Notes: generated by a model from the letters alone, not told the origin. Positions 18,877 through 29,628 are shown, counted from the first letter of the stretch. The stretch is 64,000 bases of DNA from Leuconostoc carnosum (GCF_014207505.1 NZ_JACHGL010000004.1:131154-195153); one strand, 5' to 3'. Made by a program: numbers and translations.

Positions 18877-19227
18877 ATGAATTTGAATTTGATTCTCCCA
18901 TTAGTTATCATCGTAGCTATGTTTTGGTTTATGAGCCGCCAACAAAAGAAGCAACGTGCAGCACAGACAGAACGCCAAAATAGTTTAACAAAAGGTTCTG
19001 AAGTTATTACAATTGGTGGTTTACATGCCGTTGTTGATAGCGTTGATCAGGTTGCAAAGACAGTTGATTTAGATGCTGAAGGTGTTATTTTAACTTATGA
19101 ATTGTCAGCAATTCGTACGATAAAGCCACAAACACCAGCAAACACAACTGCTGTTGAAGACTTGAAGCCCGCCGATGATAACAGCGATAAGATTATTAGT
19201 GATAGTGACAAACCTTCAGAAAAGTAA
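18877..19227 (+). CDS. yajC: preprotein translocase subunit YajC
   Basis: 116-residue accessory Sec protein. One N-terminal membrane segment (about residues 3-19, LILPLVIIVAMFWFMSR) is followed by a QQKKQR patch and the conserved beta domain with GSEVITIGGLHAVV. The C-terminal tail is acidic and low complexity. Following tgt is standard gene order. An extended -10 (TGATATAAT, ending 18824) suggests its own promoter. Confidence 0.92.
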   Translation: MNLNLILPLVIIVAMFWFMSRQQKKQRAAQTERQNSLTKGSEVITIGGLHAVVDSVDQVAKTVDLDAEGVILTYELSAIRTIKPQTPANTTAVEDLKPADDNSDKIISDSDKPSEK

Positions 19228-19238
19228 GCGATATAGAC

Positions 19239-19258
19239 AAGAGAGCGTAAGCTCTCTT
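19239..19258 (+). terminator. intrinsic terminator after yajC
   Basis: Eight-bp stem 19239-19246/19251-19258 with a GTAA loop, then T's. Confidence 0.85.
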
Positions 19259-19496
19259 TTTTTGAATGGAAAAGCAACTACACATGATAACAAATTTAAA
19301 AATAACGGTTGATGGCGTGGCGTCAAAATTGGCTATGAATTAATTTGTCTTTTAGTTTGTTGAAAATTGATAATAAAGAGAAGCATGCACTAAAACCTAA
19401 AATCATGTATGATGAAAATAACAATTTTTTAAGTAAAAGGAGTAATGTGTCAAGCAAATTCAATTTAAAGAAATAGGCTTGATACTGTGATAAATT

Positions 19497-20153
19497 ATGC
19501 CAATGCATGAATTTTTTATGGGAATGAATCAACTTGAACTAATCAATCGCGCACCTGGATTTTTTAAATACCAACCACATAATGTGGCAGCCCACTCTTG
19601 GAAAGTCGCACAAATTGCTCAATTTTTAGCTGATGTTGAAGAGCAGAATGGTGCGGTTATCAACTGGCAGTCAGTTTATGAAAAGGCACTCAATCATGAC
19701 TATACTGAGCGCTTTATTGGTGATATCAAAACGCCCGTCAAATACGCGACAGCAACTTTACGATCTATGTTAGCAGATGTGGAAGATTCGATGACAGAAA
19801 ATTTCATCAAAACTGAAATTCCACAACAATTTCAAACAGCCTACACACGACGTTTAGGTGAAGGTAAAGATGATACGATTGAGGGCAAAATTCTGTCTAT
19901 CGCCGATAAAGTTGATCTGATGTATGAAGCTTATGGGGAATTGGAGAAATTTAATCCAGAACCGGTCTATGTTAATATTTTTCAGAGTGGGTTAGAGGCG
20001 TTGGCAGCATTTAAAGATATGGCAAGTGTGAAATATATTGCCACAGATATTCTGCCAGATATCTTTGCAGAAGAATTTACAAGTAAAGCATTGTTATATG
20101 ATTTGGCTAAAAGTTTGTTACCAGATTTTACTGGTAAAAAAAGAGATATATAA
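19497..20153 (+). CDS. YfbR-like HD-domain phosphohydrolase
   Basis: 218-residue HD-superfamily enzyme. NVAAHSWKVAQIA gives the first metal His, and ALNHDYTERFIGDIKTPVKY matches the HD motif and following signature of YfbR 5'-deoxynucleotidases. A later ILSIADKVDLMYEAYGEL supplies the distal Asp. Dephosphorylation of dNMPs is the likely reaction. The ATG at 19497 has no clear Shine-Dalgarno and an in-frame stop at 19491 excludes a longer start. A good AAAAGGAG at 19435-19442 instead serves short upstream ORFs. Confidence 0.8.
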   Translation: MPMHEFFMGMNQLELINRAPGFFKYQPHNVAAHSWKVAQIAQFLADVEEQNGAVINWQSVYEKALNHDYTERFIGDIKTPVKYATATLRSMLADVEDSMTENFIKTEIPQQFQTAYTRRLGEGKDDTIEGKILSIADKVDLMYEAYGELEKFNPEPVYVNIFQSGLEALAAFKDMASVKYIATDILPDIFAEEFTSKALLYDLAKSLLPDFTGKKRDI

Positions 20154-20258
20154 TTGTTTTAGAAATATAATTGTAAGTTGAGTTGAATTGACCTGTCAAC
20201 TTTGTTAAACTAATAACACAATACAACGTATCAGTACAATAATAGAAAGTGGGCAAAG

Positions 20259-22244
20259 ATGGCTTTTTTAGAACTAAAAAACATTAAAAAATCATATTAT
20301 CTAGGTAAAGAGGAGTTTCCTGTTTTAAACGGTATAGATTTGTCGTTTGAAAAGGGGGAATTTGTTTCAATACTTGGTGAATCCGGTGGTGGAAAATCAA
20401 CATTGATGAACATCATTGGCGGATTAGACCGCAATTTTGAAGGTTCAGTGGCAATTAATGGGGAAGCACTTGATCATAAACAAGAGAAAAAGTTAGATGT
20501 TTATCGTCGTGAAACAATTGGTTATATTTTTCAAAGCTTTAATTTGATTAATTATCAAACAAACTTGGAAAATGTGGAAACAAGTTTGAATATGACGAGT
20601 TTATCAGCTGCTGAGCGAAAGGAACGTGCAACTGAGCTGTTGAAAAAGGTTGGGTTAGGCGAACATATCCACAAGTTGCCTTCACAATTGTCTGGTGGGC
20701 AAAAGCAACGTGTTGCTATTGCACGTGCGTTGGCATCTGATCCTGACGTCATGATTGCTGATGAACCAACTGGTGCGTTAGATTCAGTCAACACCACCGA
20801 AGTGCTTGAATTATTAAAACAAATCGCTCAAGAAGGTAAGTTAGTCATTGTTGTGACTCACTCACAAGCTGTTGCCGAGTACGGAACACGTATTTTACAT
20901 ATGGCAGATGGTAAAATTGATGAAGAGATACAGCTCAAAGATAAATTTAAAGTGCCAGAAAAAACTGCACGTTTAAATTCTCGTCCTTTGCGCAAATCAT
21001 CTATCTGGGATATGGCTTTTGACCATTTAAAGTATAAAAAATTACAAAACTTCCTAATTATTCTTGGTTCTGCCATTGGTGTATTCTCCGTAATCCTTTT
21101 TCTGGGATTGGGTAATGGTATTAAGGCATACATTACTGATCAAGTCAATTCATTAGTTAATCCAAATTATCAAATGGTGATGCGGAATACGACGACAGAT
21201 AAGAAAGCTAGTGCTAATGAACGGATGCAAGCAACGATACAAATGCAAGCAACCAATTATACTGCTACAACAATGGACAAGGACATGTTACAACGCTTAA
21301 GTGATGTTAAGGGTGTTGATAAAGTCTATGAATGTGGGCAGTTTAGTAATGCAGTGTTTACTTATAACCGTGTCAAGTCAGGCGCTGTGGCATTTCAGTC
21401 TTGGACACCGCAATATTCAGATGATATCGTTAAAGCAGGTCATAAACCTAAAGATGGTGAAGTGATCATAGACATTAATTACGCTAAAAAGATTCAAAAA
21501 GACTATAAAGCGCTTGTTGGTAAGACGATATCATTTAGTTATATGGCTTTTGATACCAATAATAAGCCAGTCATGATTCAAACCTCAGCTAAAATTTCTG
21601 GTATGACTGATGGTGGTCAAAGTGGTGTTATCTTCTCTCAAAATTGGAAAACAATTCAAAATGACTTGCAAAAAAATGGTGCCGCAACAGATGCGAATTA
21701 TGCAGCGGTTGAAATTAAAGACACTAAAGCCGTTAAAGCTACTATGACACGCATTAACCAAGTCAAAGATGATAATGGAGAACAAACCTTTGTCGGTGTT
21801 TCAATTGGTGACGTGTTAAACACAATTAATACGATTACAAGTTTGGCATCTTATGTTTTGGCAGCTATTGCAGGTATTTCATTACTAGTGTCAGCAATTA
21901 TGATTATTGTAACAACTTATATGTCTGTATCAGAACGTATACGTGAAATCGGTGTACTACGAGCCTTAGGGGCACGTTCAAAAGATATCCGTGGATTATT
22001 TACAAATGAAGCGCTGTTAATGGGCATCATTTCGGCTATTATAGGTATTATTATGGCATATGTCGTACAATTTGCTATGAATAGCGCGTTAAAGAGTTTG
22101 GTACACTTTAATATTGTGCAAGTCTCCGTTGGGCATGTCATCTTTGCGGTTGTTATTTCCTTAGTAATCGCACTGATTGCCAGTTTTGTACCATCACGAC
22201 GAGCCGCAAAACTTAATACAATTGATGCTCTAGCAGCTGATTAA
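20259..22244 (+). CDS. fused MacB-type ABC transporter (ATPase plus FtsX-like permease)
   Basis: 661-residue polypeptide joining two parts usually seen as separate genes in Firmicutes. Residues 1-230 are an ABC ATPase: Walker [26 protein letters not shown], Walker B VMIADEPTGALD and switch His in VVTHSQ. A basic linker leads to the MacB/FtsX permease: a first membrane segment near 265-288, a large extracellular domain, then three segments at about 525-655 including SERIREIGVLRALGA. Mechanotransmission of peptides or envelope stress (bacitracin-type) is typical; substrate unknown. Its promoter region contains AAGTTGA/TCAACTT inverted repeats. Confidence 0.88.
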   Translation: MAFLELKNIKKSYYLGKEEFPVLNGIDLSFEKGEFVSILGESGGGKSTLMNIIGGLDRNFEGSVAINGEALDHKQEKKLDVYRRETIGYIFQSFNLINYQTNLENVETSLNMTSLSAAERKERATELLKKVGLGEHIHKLPSQLSGGQKQRVAIARALASDPDVMIADEPTGALDSVNTTEVLELLKQIAQEGKLVIVVTHSQAVAEYGTRILHMADGKIDEEIQLKDKFKVPEKTARLNSRPLRKSSIWDMAFDHLKYKKLQNFLIILGSAIGVFSVILFLGLGNGIKAYITDQVNSLVNPNYQMVMRNTTTDKKASANERMQATIQMQATNYTATTMDKDMLQRLSDVKGVDKVYECGQFSNAVFTYNRVKSGAVAFQSWTPQYSDDIVKAGHKPKDGEVIIDINYAKKIQKDYKALVGKTISFSYMAFDTNNKPVMIQTSAKISGMTDGGQSGVIFSQNWKTIQNDLQKNGAATDANYAAVEIKDTKAVKATMTRINQVKDDNGEQTFVGVSIGDVLNTINTITSLASYVLAAIAGISLLVSAIMIIVTTYMSVSERIREIGVLRALGARSKDIRGLFTNEALLMGIISAIIGIIMAYVVQFAMNSALKSLVHFNIVQVSVGHVIFAVVISLVIALIASFVPSRRAAKLNTIDALAAD

Positions 22245-22254
22245 TTAAGTGTTT

Positions 22255-22282
22255 AAAAAATGTAGTTTATTCTACGTTTTTT
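22255..22282 (+). terminator. intrinsic terminator after MacB-like gene
   Basis: Arms 22255-22265 and 22272-22282 (one G-T pair), merging into a T-run. Confidence 0.8.
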
Positions 22283-22362
22283 TTGTTACTAAATATTTAT
22301 TTTATGTTAAACTTATCAGATATGAGAACATTTGTTTCTCTGATTGAGTCAAGGAGACAATC

Positions 22363-24081
22363 ATGTATATTTTAAAAGAACATGCTAAACTATATTGGCG
22401 TGATATTCTATTTTCTATTATTGCTGTGGTAATTATGGCAGGGTCCTCGTTATGGCAACCCAGATTATTACAAAGTGTGATGCAAGCCATTATTGCTGAT
22501 GATCAAGATAAAGTAGTCACTTATGGCATACAATTGATTATTTTGGCAACTATTGGGTTAATCGCTGGTGTGATTAATACAATTTTTGCTGCTAAAGTCT
22601 CACAAAGTATTGCAGCTGATGTTCGTCAAAAGGAATACCAACAAATTCAATCTTTTTCGTTCGCTAATATTGAAAAATTCTCGACTGGTAATTTAGTTGT
22701 GCGAATGACTAATGACGTTAACCAAGTCCAGCAATTAGTCATGATGATATTGCAATCATTAACGCGCATTCCCATATTGTTTGTAGGTGCGTTTATTCTG
22801 GCATTAATCACATTACCACGTTTATGGTGGATTGTGGTTTTGATGGTTGTTTTAATCGTACTATCTTCGCAGTTTATTTTTAAACAAATGGGTAAACTCT
22901 TTTTTAAAATTCAACAATTAATTGACCACACTAACACATTAGCAAAAGAGAATCTTCAAGGTGTGCGAGTTGTGAAGTCATTTAACCAAGAAGAAAATGA
23001 AACCAAGCATTTTACTGAAAATTCTGATGAATTGACACAAGTGAATACAATCATTGGTTATTTATTCTCTTTAATGATACCGATGTTCATGCTGATTTCT
23101 TATTTGGCAATAGGGGCTACTGTTTTGTTTGTCGGTCGTGATGTTGTGAAACACCCGAATGATTTAGCTGCTGTCACATCTTTCATTTCATATCTCATGC
23201 AAATATTTTTTGCTATTATGATTGGCGGCATGATGTCGACATTTGCTTCCCGTGGTTTTGTTTCACTCGCTCGAATTAAAGAGGTTTTGGATACAAAGCC
23301 AGCATTAACTTATCGAGCTGATGCACCTGAAACTGATTTGTCAGGAGATGTATCATTCAAAAACGTATCATTTACCTATCCAGGAGATGATGAACCTGCA
23401 CTCAAAAATGTCTCGTTTGAGGTCAAGTCTGGGGAAATGATTGGAATTGTTGGTGCCACTGGCTCTGGTAAAACAACGTTGGCACAATTAATTCCTCGAC
23501 TTTATGATCCCACGATAGGTGAAGTAGCAGTTGGTGGTACTGATTTAAAAAATGTAAATGAAAAATCTTTACGTGCCGCCGTATCATTTGTTTTACAACG
23601 TGCAATTTTGTTCAGTGGTAAAATTGCTGATAATTTAAGACAAGGCAAGAAAAATGCTAGTAGTGAGGATATGAAAAGAGCTGCCTAAATATCGCAAGCT
23701 GCCGAGTTTATTAATCGATATGAGGATGGGTTCGATCATTTAGTAGAAGAACGCTCGTCGAATTTATCTGGTGGTCAAAAACAAAGATTATCAATTGCCC
23801 GTGGTGTGGTAGGGACACCTAAAATTTTGATTTTAGATGATGCAACATCAGCGCTTGACGCACGTTCTGAAAAACTTGTGCAACAAGCATTAGATAAGGA
23901 ATTGTCTGGTACAACAGTATTTATTATTGCAGAAAAGATTAGTTCGGTGTTGCATGCAGACCGCATTCTTGTTCTAGATGAGGGTGAGTTGGTAAGTATG
24001 GGTAATCATGCCACATTGTTGAAAAATTCACCGATTTATCGCGAAATTTATCAAACACAAAAAGCGAAAGGGGATGATTAA
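22363..24081 (+). pseudogene. heterodimeric ABC exporter, first half (LmrC-like), interrupted by one stop codon
   Basis: A complete half-transporter reading frame (573 codons) broken only by an in-frame TAA at 23686-23688 (codon 442). Reading continues in the same frame with [15 protein letters not shown]. Six membrane helices and Walker A (GATGSGKTT) lie before the stop; LSGGQKQR, Walker B and the switch region lie after it. A C-to-T change of CAA would explain it. The nucleotide domain is the degenerate partner: Walker B ends [10 protein letters not shown] (Asp for Glu) and the switch His is Glu in IIAEKIS. Good SD (AAGGAG). It sits 2 nt before the partner gene. Suppression, a truncated product or a sequencing error cannot be excluded. 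Confidence 0.85.
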
Positions 24082-24083
24082 TT

Positions 24084-25865
24084 ATGGTAGATATTAAACA
24101 TGCGATTCAATACTTTGCTAAATATTTAAAGCGGTATTGGTTGAGTCTAAGTTTTGTTGTTGTCATCACGATTCTATCTACCTATTTTCAGGTGACTGCA
24201 CCAACTTACATGGGAAAAGCAATTACTGAATTGGCTAATTATTTGGCACAATATATGAATCCCGCAACGCGTGCTATTGCTAGTAAAACACCATTTTATC
24301 ACGCACTTGAAGCTATGATGATTTTCTTTGTTTTGACAGCTGTTACGATGTTTATTTCTAGTTTTTTGTCTTCACGAATTTCTGCTCAAGCATCAGGTCG
24401 TATGCGTATTGGTTTGTTTGGTAAGTTGCAACGTATGACGATTAAGTACTTTGATACACATCAAGATGGTGAAATATTATCTTTGTTCACATCGGACTTA
24501 GATAATATTTTCAACGCAATGAATCAAGCTATTTTCCAATTGTTATCTCAATTTGCTTTATTTGTCGGTATTATTTGGATGATGTTTAACCAAAACGTTA
24601 AAATGGCATGGGTGACAATGGCATCAACACCGGTAGCGATTATTGTCGCGTGGTTTATTATTTCGCAGGCACGACGGTTTATTGATCAACAACAGGATGC
24701 TACTGGTAACATGAATGGTTACATTAACGAACAGATTAATGGTGAAAAAGTCATTATTACGCAAGGCTTACAGAGCCAATCTATTGCAGGCTTTTTACCA
24801 CATAATGAAAAAGTAAAGCAAGCAACTTTCAAGGGCCAAGTCTACTCAGGTATGTTGTTTCCTTTAATGCAAGGACTATCCTTGCTTAATCTAGCGATTG
24901 TTATATTTTTTGGTTCGTGGTTAGTTGTCAATGATGGCATGGATAAGGCGGCTGGGTTAGGAATGATTGTTGTATTTGTGAACTATTCCCAACAGTATTA
25001 TCAACCAATTACGCAAATTACCTCGATTTATAATATGCTACAGTTAGCTGTTACAGGTGCCCGTCGTTTGTCAGACATTCACGGACAAACAGAAGAAAAG
25101 AATCCCGTAAATGGGCAATATTTAGATAATTTACAGTCTGATGTTGTGCTAGATGATGTGCATTTTGGATATACTGATGAAAAAGAAATTTTACATGGTG
25201 TATCTATTCATGTCAAAAAGGGTGAGATGGTAGCACTTGTTGGTCCAACGGGTTCTGGTAAAACAACGGTAATGAACTTATTGAATCGATTTTATGATGT
25301 GAATTCTGGTGCCGTGAAATTTGATAATATCGATGTGAGAAAATTTGATTTAAAATCGTTGCGTGATCATGTCGGGATTGTGTTGCAAGATTCAGTATTG
25401 TTTAGTGGCACAATTGCAGATAATATAAAATTTGGAAAACCAGATGCAACAGATGAAGAGATGATTGATGCAGCTAAGCAGGCTAATATTCATACCTTTA
25501 TTGATAGCTTACCATCTGGCTACGCCACAAAGGTTGATGATGAAAATTCGATTTTCTCAACAGGTCAAAAGCAACTGCTATCGATTGCGCGGACAATTCT
25601 GACTAATCCATCGTTTTTAATTTTAGATGAAGCGACATCCAACGTTGATACAGTAACAGAGGCAAAAATTCAGGCAGCAATGGATAATGTTATTGCAGGT
25701 CGTACGAGTTTTGTTATCGCACATCGGTTGAAGACGATTTTAGGTGCTAATAAAATTGTAGTTCTGAAAGATGGTCAAGTGATTGAACAAGGATCGCATG
25801 AAGAACTAGTTGCTGAAAATGGTTTTTATTCTGAATTGTATCATAATCAAATGGTATTTGAATAA
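24084..25865 (+). CDS. heterodimeric ABC exporter, second half (LmrD-like)
   Basis: 593-residue half-transporter: six transmembrane helices (residues 1 to about 330) and an ABC domain with Walker [11 protein letters not shown], intact Walker [12 protein letters not shown] and switch His in VIAHRLK. Its signature is FSTGQKQ instead of LSGGQ. That defect complements the partner's degenerate Walker B, as in LmrCD and TM287/288 heterodimers, leaving one consensus ATP site made from both chains. Multidrug export is the usual role. With the first half broken, this subunit may lack its partner. Confidence 0.9.
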   Translation: MVDIKHAIQYFAKYLKRYWLSLSFVVVITILSTYFQVTAPTYMGKAITELANYLAQYMNPATRAIASKTPFYHALEAMMIFFVLTAVTMFISSFLSSRISAQASGRMRIGLFGKLQRMTIKYFDTHQDGEILSLFTSDLDNIFNAMNQAIFQLLSQFALFVGIIWMMFNQNVKMAWVTMASTPVAIIVAWFIISQARRFIDQQQDATGNMNGYINEQINGEKVIITQGLQSQSIAGFLPHNEKVKQATFKGQVYSGMLFPLMQGLSLLNLAIVIFFGSWLVVNDGMDKAAGLGMIVVFVNYSQQYYQPITQITSIYNMLQLAVTGARRLSDIHGQTEEKNPVNGQYLDNLQSDVVLDDVHFGYTDEKEILHGVSIHVKKGEMVALVGPTGSGKTTVMNLLNRFYDVNSGAVKFDNIDVRKFDLKSLRDHVGIVLQDSVLFSGTIADNIKFGKPDATDEEMIDAAKQANIHTFIDSLPSGYATKVDDENSIFSTGQKQLLSIARTILTNPSFLILDEATSNVDTVTEAKIQAAMDNVIAGRTSFVIAHRLKTILGANKIVVLKDGQVIEQGSHEELVAENGFYSELYHNQMVFE

Positions 25866-25870
25866 ATTGA

Positions 25871-25895
25871 AAGGCTACGATATGGTAGTCTTTTT
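25871..25895 (+). terminator. intrinsic terminator after the ABC exporter
   Basis: Eight-bp stem 25871-25878/25885-25892 with one G-T pair and T's to 25895. Confidence 0.75.
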
Positions 25896-26072
25896 ATTTT
25901 AAATTGTTTCATGTATTTTGTGGTGCTAGTTTTACACACACCGAACAATAGGATGCTTTTAAGTTGGTAACAGGCATTTTTGGCTTATAAGGAGCCTTAC
26001 TTAATTTATGTTATAATTGTAGTATTGCTATTTATGAGCAGTTTAATGTTCATATAAACTTTGGAGGACACA

Positions 26073-27302
26073 ATGAATATTGGTCTTTTTACGGATACGT
26101 ATTTCCCACAAGTTAGTGGGGTTGCAACATCCATTAAAACATTGAAAGACGCGCTTGAGGCGCAAGGGCATCAAGTTTATATTTTTACGTCAACTGATCC
26201 TAAAGTATCAAAAAACAAGTTTGAACCGCACATTTATCGGTTTTCAAGTGTCCCTTATATTGGGTTTCGAGATAGACGCTTGGCAATTCGTGGCTTAATT
26301 CAAGCTGTAGAAATTGCTAAGTCAGTGCAACTAGATATAGTGCATACGCAAACAGAATTTTCGCTTGGTTTATTAGGGAAATTTGTTGCCCGTCAGTTAA
26401 AAATTCCAGCTATTCACACATATCATACAATGTATGAGGATTACACACATTATGTTGCTAAGGGATTACTTATTGGTCCTAAAGGAGTTGGTACCTTAAT
26501 GAAAGCTTACATGCTCAGTCTTGATGGCGTTATTGCGCCATCTCAACTCGTGCAAGAAGCCTTAATAAGGTACGGGGTTAAGACACCCATTCGAATTATT
26601 CCAACCGGCGTGTCTTTACCAAGTTCAACAGCAGGTAACCAAGATTTACGACAGAAATTTGGCTTCACACCAGAACAACCTGTTATTTTGTCACTTGGTC
26701 GCTTGGCATTTGAAAAAAATGTTGCTTTAACAATTTCAGCTTTTTCAGAACTTTTGCAGACATATCCTGATGCACGCCTTATTATTGCCGGTGATGGACC
26801 TGCTCGTCATGCGCTTGAGGAGCAAGTTAATGAACTATCTTTAAATGCTCAAATTACATTTGTTGGCATGGTAGAACATTCTGAAATTGTTGATTATTAT
26901 CAAATGAGTAATGTTTTTGTGAGTTCTTCAGATACGGAAACGCAGGGTCTAACTTTTATCGAGGCTATGGCAGCAGATCGTCCTTTTGTGGCAATACATT
27001 CGCCATATTTAGATAATTTAGTCGATAATGATGCCATTGGTACACTTGTTTCAGATTATGATGAGTTAATGGTTGGCATTGAAAAGTATTTGACACAACC
27101 ATTGTCAACTTCTGATAGTATGATTCGCCAACAAAAAATGAAGGATGTTGATGCAAAAACGTTTGCTAAACGTGTATTGAGCTTTTATGAAGATGTATTA
27201 TCTGATTATCATCAGACAGATGATGTTGAAGATGAATATCCAACTGATGATGAGGCTGGCTACATGAAGCGTATTTTGCGCAACCCTTTCAGGAGAAATT
27301 AA
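26073..27302 (+). CDS. GT4 glycosyltransferase, diacylglycerol glucosyltransferase-like
   Basis: 409-residue GT-B enzyme, probable 1,2-diacylglycerol 3-glucosyltransferase making the first sugar of the glycolipid anchor. The start MNIGLFTDTYFPQVSG and HTYHTMYEDYTHYV are typical of that group, and the catalytic E-x7-E element is in DTETQGLTFIEAM. ATG 26073 is used because GGAGG (26063-26067) lies 5 nt upstream; the in-frame TTG at 26061 overlaps that site. An extended -10 (TGTTATAAT) is near 26009-26017. The acidic tail (DDVEDEYPTDDE) is followed by a basic end. First of a five-gene envelope operon. Confidence 0.87.
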   Translation: MNIGLFTDTYFPQVSGVATSIKTLKDALEAQGHQVYIFTSTDPKVSKNKFEPHIYRFSSVPYIGFRDRRLAIRGLIQAVEIAKSVQLDIVHTQTEFSLGLLGKFVARQLKIPAIHTYHTMYEDYTHYVAKGLLIGPKGVGTLMKAYMLSLDGVIAPSQLVQEALIRYGVKTPIRIIPTGVSLPSSTAGNQDLRQKFGFTPEQPVILSLGRLAFEKNVALTISAFSELLQTYPDARLIIAGDGPARHALEEQVNELSLNAQITFVGMVEHSEIVDYYQMSNVFVSSSDTETQGLTFIEAMAADRPFVAIHSPYLDNLVDNDAIGTLVSDYDELMVGIEKYLTQPLSTSDSMIRQQKMKDVDAKTFAKRVLSFYEDVLSDYHQTDDVEDEYPTDDEAGYMKRILRNPFRRN

Positions 27303-28310
27303 TTGAAAGTCTTACTTTATTTTGAAAACCAAAAACTAATTGCTAAATCTGGTATTGGTCGTGCGCTTAAACTACAACAAGAAGCCTTGTCCGATACTCA
27401 GGTTGAGGTTACTATTGATCCCAAATGTAGGGATTATGATGTTTTACATATTAATACTTATGGTGTAAAAAGTCATTACATGGTTGACCATGCACATAAA
27501 ATGGGAAAAAAAGTTGTTTACCATGGTCATTCGACTTACGAAGATTTTCGTAATTCATTTACTGGATCGAATGCGATTGCACCTTTTTTTAAACGCTATT
27601 TAGTTTCTTTATATAAAAAAGCAGATGCTATTATCACGCCGACACCCTATTCGAAACAGCTGTTACGTGGTTATCAGCTGGATCAACCAATTACACCGAT
27701 ATCAAATGGTATTCCACTAGATAAATATCGCCAAAATATCCAGAAAGTTAAACGGTTTCGTGAGTATTTTGACCTATCTGATGATCAAAAAGTTATTATG
27801 AGTGTTGGCTTGTTTTTTGAACGTAAAGGCATCTTAGATTTTATTGAGCTGGCTAAAAGACATCCAGAACTAGTTTTTATTTGGTTTGGTTATACTGATT
27901 TGCGACTGGTACCAAAAAAGGTGAGTCGTTTGATTAAAGGTGATCATCCCAGAAATCTGATTTTTCCAGGATATATTACTGGCGATGTTATTCAAGGTGC
28001 ATACCAAGGTGCAGATTTATTCCTTTATCCATCATTTGAAGAGACTGAAGGCATAGTTGTACTAGAGGCTTTGGCATCAAAACAAAAAGTATTAATACGT
28101 GATATTCCAGTTTACAAGAATTGGTTACAAGATGGTGTGAATAGCTATAAAGCAGCTGATATAGATGAATTTGAGTCTAAAATGATGCAGATTTTAAACG
28201 ATGATTTACCAGATGTCAGTCAAGCGGGGTATGAATTAGCAGTAGCACGTGATTTACCAGAAATTGGGAAACAATTGCAACGTGTTTATGAGGCAGTTTT
28301 GCAAGAATAG
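27303..28310 (+). CDS. GT4 glycosyltransferase, second glycolipid sugar transfer
   Basis: 335-residue GT-B enzyme starting at TTG immediately after the previous stop, with AGGAG inside the upstream gene. It has SGIGRALKLQQ near the N-terminus, a nucleotide-sugar domain with SVGLFFERKGILDF, and E-x7-E in FEETEGIVVLEAL. Pairing with a diacylglycerol glucosyltransferase resembles LafA/LafB and BgsB/BgsA, so addition of the second hexose is likely. Whether it adds glucose or galactose cannot be told. Confidence 0.85.
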   Translation: MKVLLYFENQKLIAKSGIGRALKLQQEALSDTQVEVTIDPKCRDYDVLHINTYGVKSHYMVDHAHKMGKKVVYHGHSTYEDFRNSFTGSNAIAPFFKRYLVSLYKKADAIITPTPYSKQLLRGYQLDQPITPISNGIPLDKYRQNIQKVKRFREYFDLSDDQKVIMSVGLFFERKGILDFIELAKRHPELVFIWFGYTDLRLVPKKVSRLIKGDHPRNLIFPGYITGDVIQGAYQGADLFLYPSFEETEGIVVLEALASKQKVLIRDIPVYKNWLQDGVNSYKAADIDEFESKMMQILNDDLPDVSQAGYELAVARDLPEIGKQLQRVYEAVLQE

Positions 28311-28331
28311 CGGACTGTCAGGAGTGAAAAT

Positions 28332-29369
28332 ATGTCTAGAACTGATAAGATATCAGCGGCAATTGTTGTTTTATTAACAGCTATAGTCGTCTATTTTTTA
28401 ACAAATGAATTGCGTGGCAGAGGGCATCAGTTAGAGATTGCGTTAAAACATTTAAATTGGCATTGGTTGGTTGCTGGATTGTTAGTAATGATCTTATCAA
28501 TTTTCCTAGAAGCAGCAGCCACTTATGCATTGCTGAAAAAAAGTGACCGCCGCAGGACTTCTCTTTTATCTGTGCTACGTGTACCACTATTGAATTTATT
28601 AGGGACTGGTTTAACACCTTTTGCAACAGGTGGTCAGCCAGCACAAGTATATGGTTTAGCGCGATCTGGTATTGATTCTGGTAGAGCAATGTCAGTTATT
28701 CTGATGAAATTTTTAGTTTATCAAGTGGTTGTCGTTTTATTTTTTATAATTGGCTATTTTACGGCTGAACATTTTATCTATGCCCAAGTTGATCCAACTT
28801 TTGCAACATTTATTCCCTTAGCAATTGCGATTCATGCTGTTGTCATTATTGGTATTGCATTAGTAATGTTTTGGCCAGCCTTAACTTTACGTTTGGTGGA
28901 TGCTGTGTCACCACTTATTAGAAAGTTTATGTCACGTGAGCGACATGCAAGAATGATTATCACTATCAAAAGAAAAATTGATAATTTTCACCAAGAATCA
29001 AGACGTGTTATTAGTAGTTGGGAGTCTTTGGTTGGTGCAACAATATTGACCATATTAAAATTACTTGTTTTTTATATGATTCCTTATTTTGTTATTCGAG
29101 CTTTCGGCTATTCTAATGTCAATCCTTGGCTAATTGTGACGATGAATATTATGATTGTTATGGTGATTTCCCTTTTTCCAATTCCAGGTGGTGTTGGTGG
29201 GGCAGAGTTAAGTTTTCAACTTCTATTTTCACCATTTGTTAAAAATGGTGCGACATTAATACTTGTGATATTATTGTGGCGCTTGATAACTTATTATTTT
29301 GGCCTGTTTGCTGGTATTATTGCATATATAATTCCCGCAAGACATCGTATGAGGATTAACAATGACTGA
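28332..29369 (+). CDS. flippase-like LPG-synthase transmembrane domain protein
   Basis: 345-residue polytopic membrane protein with about eight helices, of the UPF0104/YbhN type that forms the flippase part of MprF. GTGLTPFATGGQPAQVY and FPIPGGVGGAELSFQLLF are the conserved membrane motifs. No aminoacyl-transferase domain is present. Its place between the two glycolipid synthases and ltaS suggests it moves the glycolipid across the membrane. This is inference; similar genes accompany lactobacillar glycolipid operons. Confidence 0.82.
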   Translation: MSRTDKISAAIVVLLTAIVVYFLTNELRGRGHQLEIALKHLNWHWLVAGLLVMILSIFLEAAATYALLKKSDRRRTSLLSVLRVPLLNLLGTGLTPFATGGQPAQVYGLARSGIDSGRAMSVILMKFLVYQVVVVLFFIIGYFTAEHFIYAQVDPTFATFIPLAIAIHAVVIIGIALVMFWPALTLRLVDAVSPLIRKFMSRERHARMIITIKRKIDNFHQESRRVISSWESLVGATILTILKLLVFYMIPYFVIRAFGYSNVNPWLIVTMNIMIVMVISLFPIPGGVGGAELSFQLLFSPFVKNGATLILVILLWRLITYYFGLFAGIIAYIIPARHRMRINND

Positions 29370-29628
29370 TAAAAATGAACGTCATACAAGTGATTTAAAA
29401 CAAATTCTCAATCGGTTACGTGCTATGATTGATTCAACTGATAATCAACATCAAATTCGACGGTTTGATGCTTTTGGTATTGAGGCAGTGCAGGTTGAAT
29501 ATGATCAATTGACTAAAATTTGGACCGTGCACGAGCACCGTGAAGTGCGTCAATTTCAATTTGATGACATTGATTTAGTTGCAATCGAAATATATGATGT
29601 TTTACACGATTTTAAACTGATATTTTAG
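29362..29628 (+). CDS. YkuJ/DUF1797-family small protein
   Basis: 88-residue cytosolic protein overlapping the previous gene by 8 nt. The C-terminal FQFDDIDLVAIEIYDVL matches the conserved end of Bacillus YkuJ, and the preceding beta strands align in order. The structure of the family is known but the function is not. Position in the glycolipid operon is the only functional hint. Confidence 0.72.
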   Translation: MTDKNERHTSDLKQILNRLRAMIDSTDNQHQIRRFDAFGIEAVQVEYDQLTKIWTVHEHREVRQFQFDDIDLVAIEIYDVLHDFKLIF

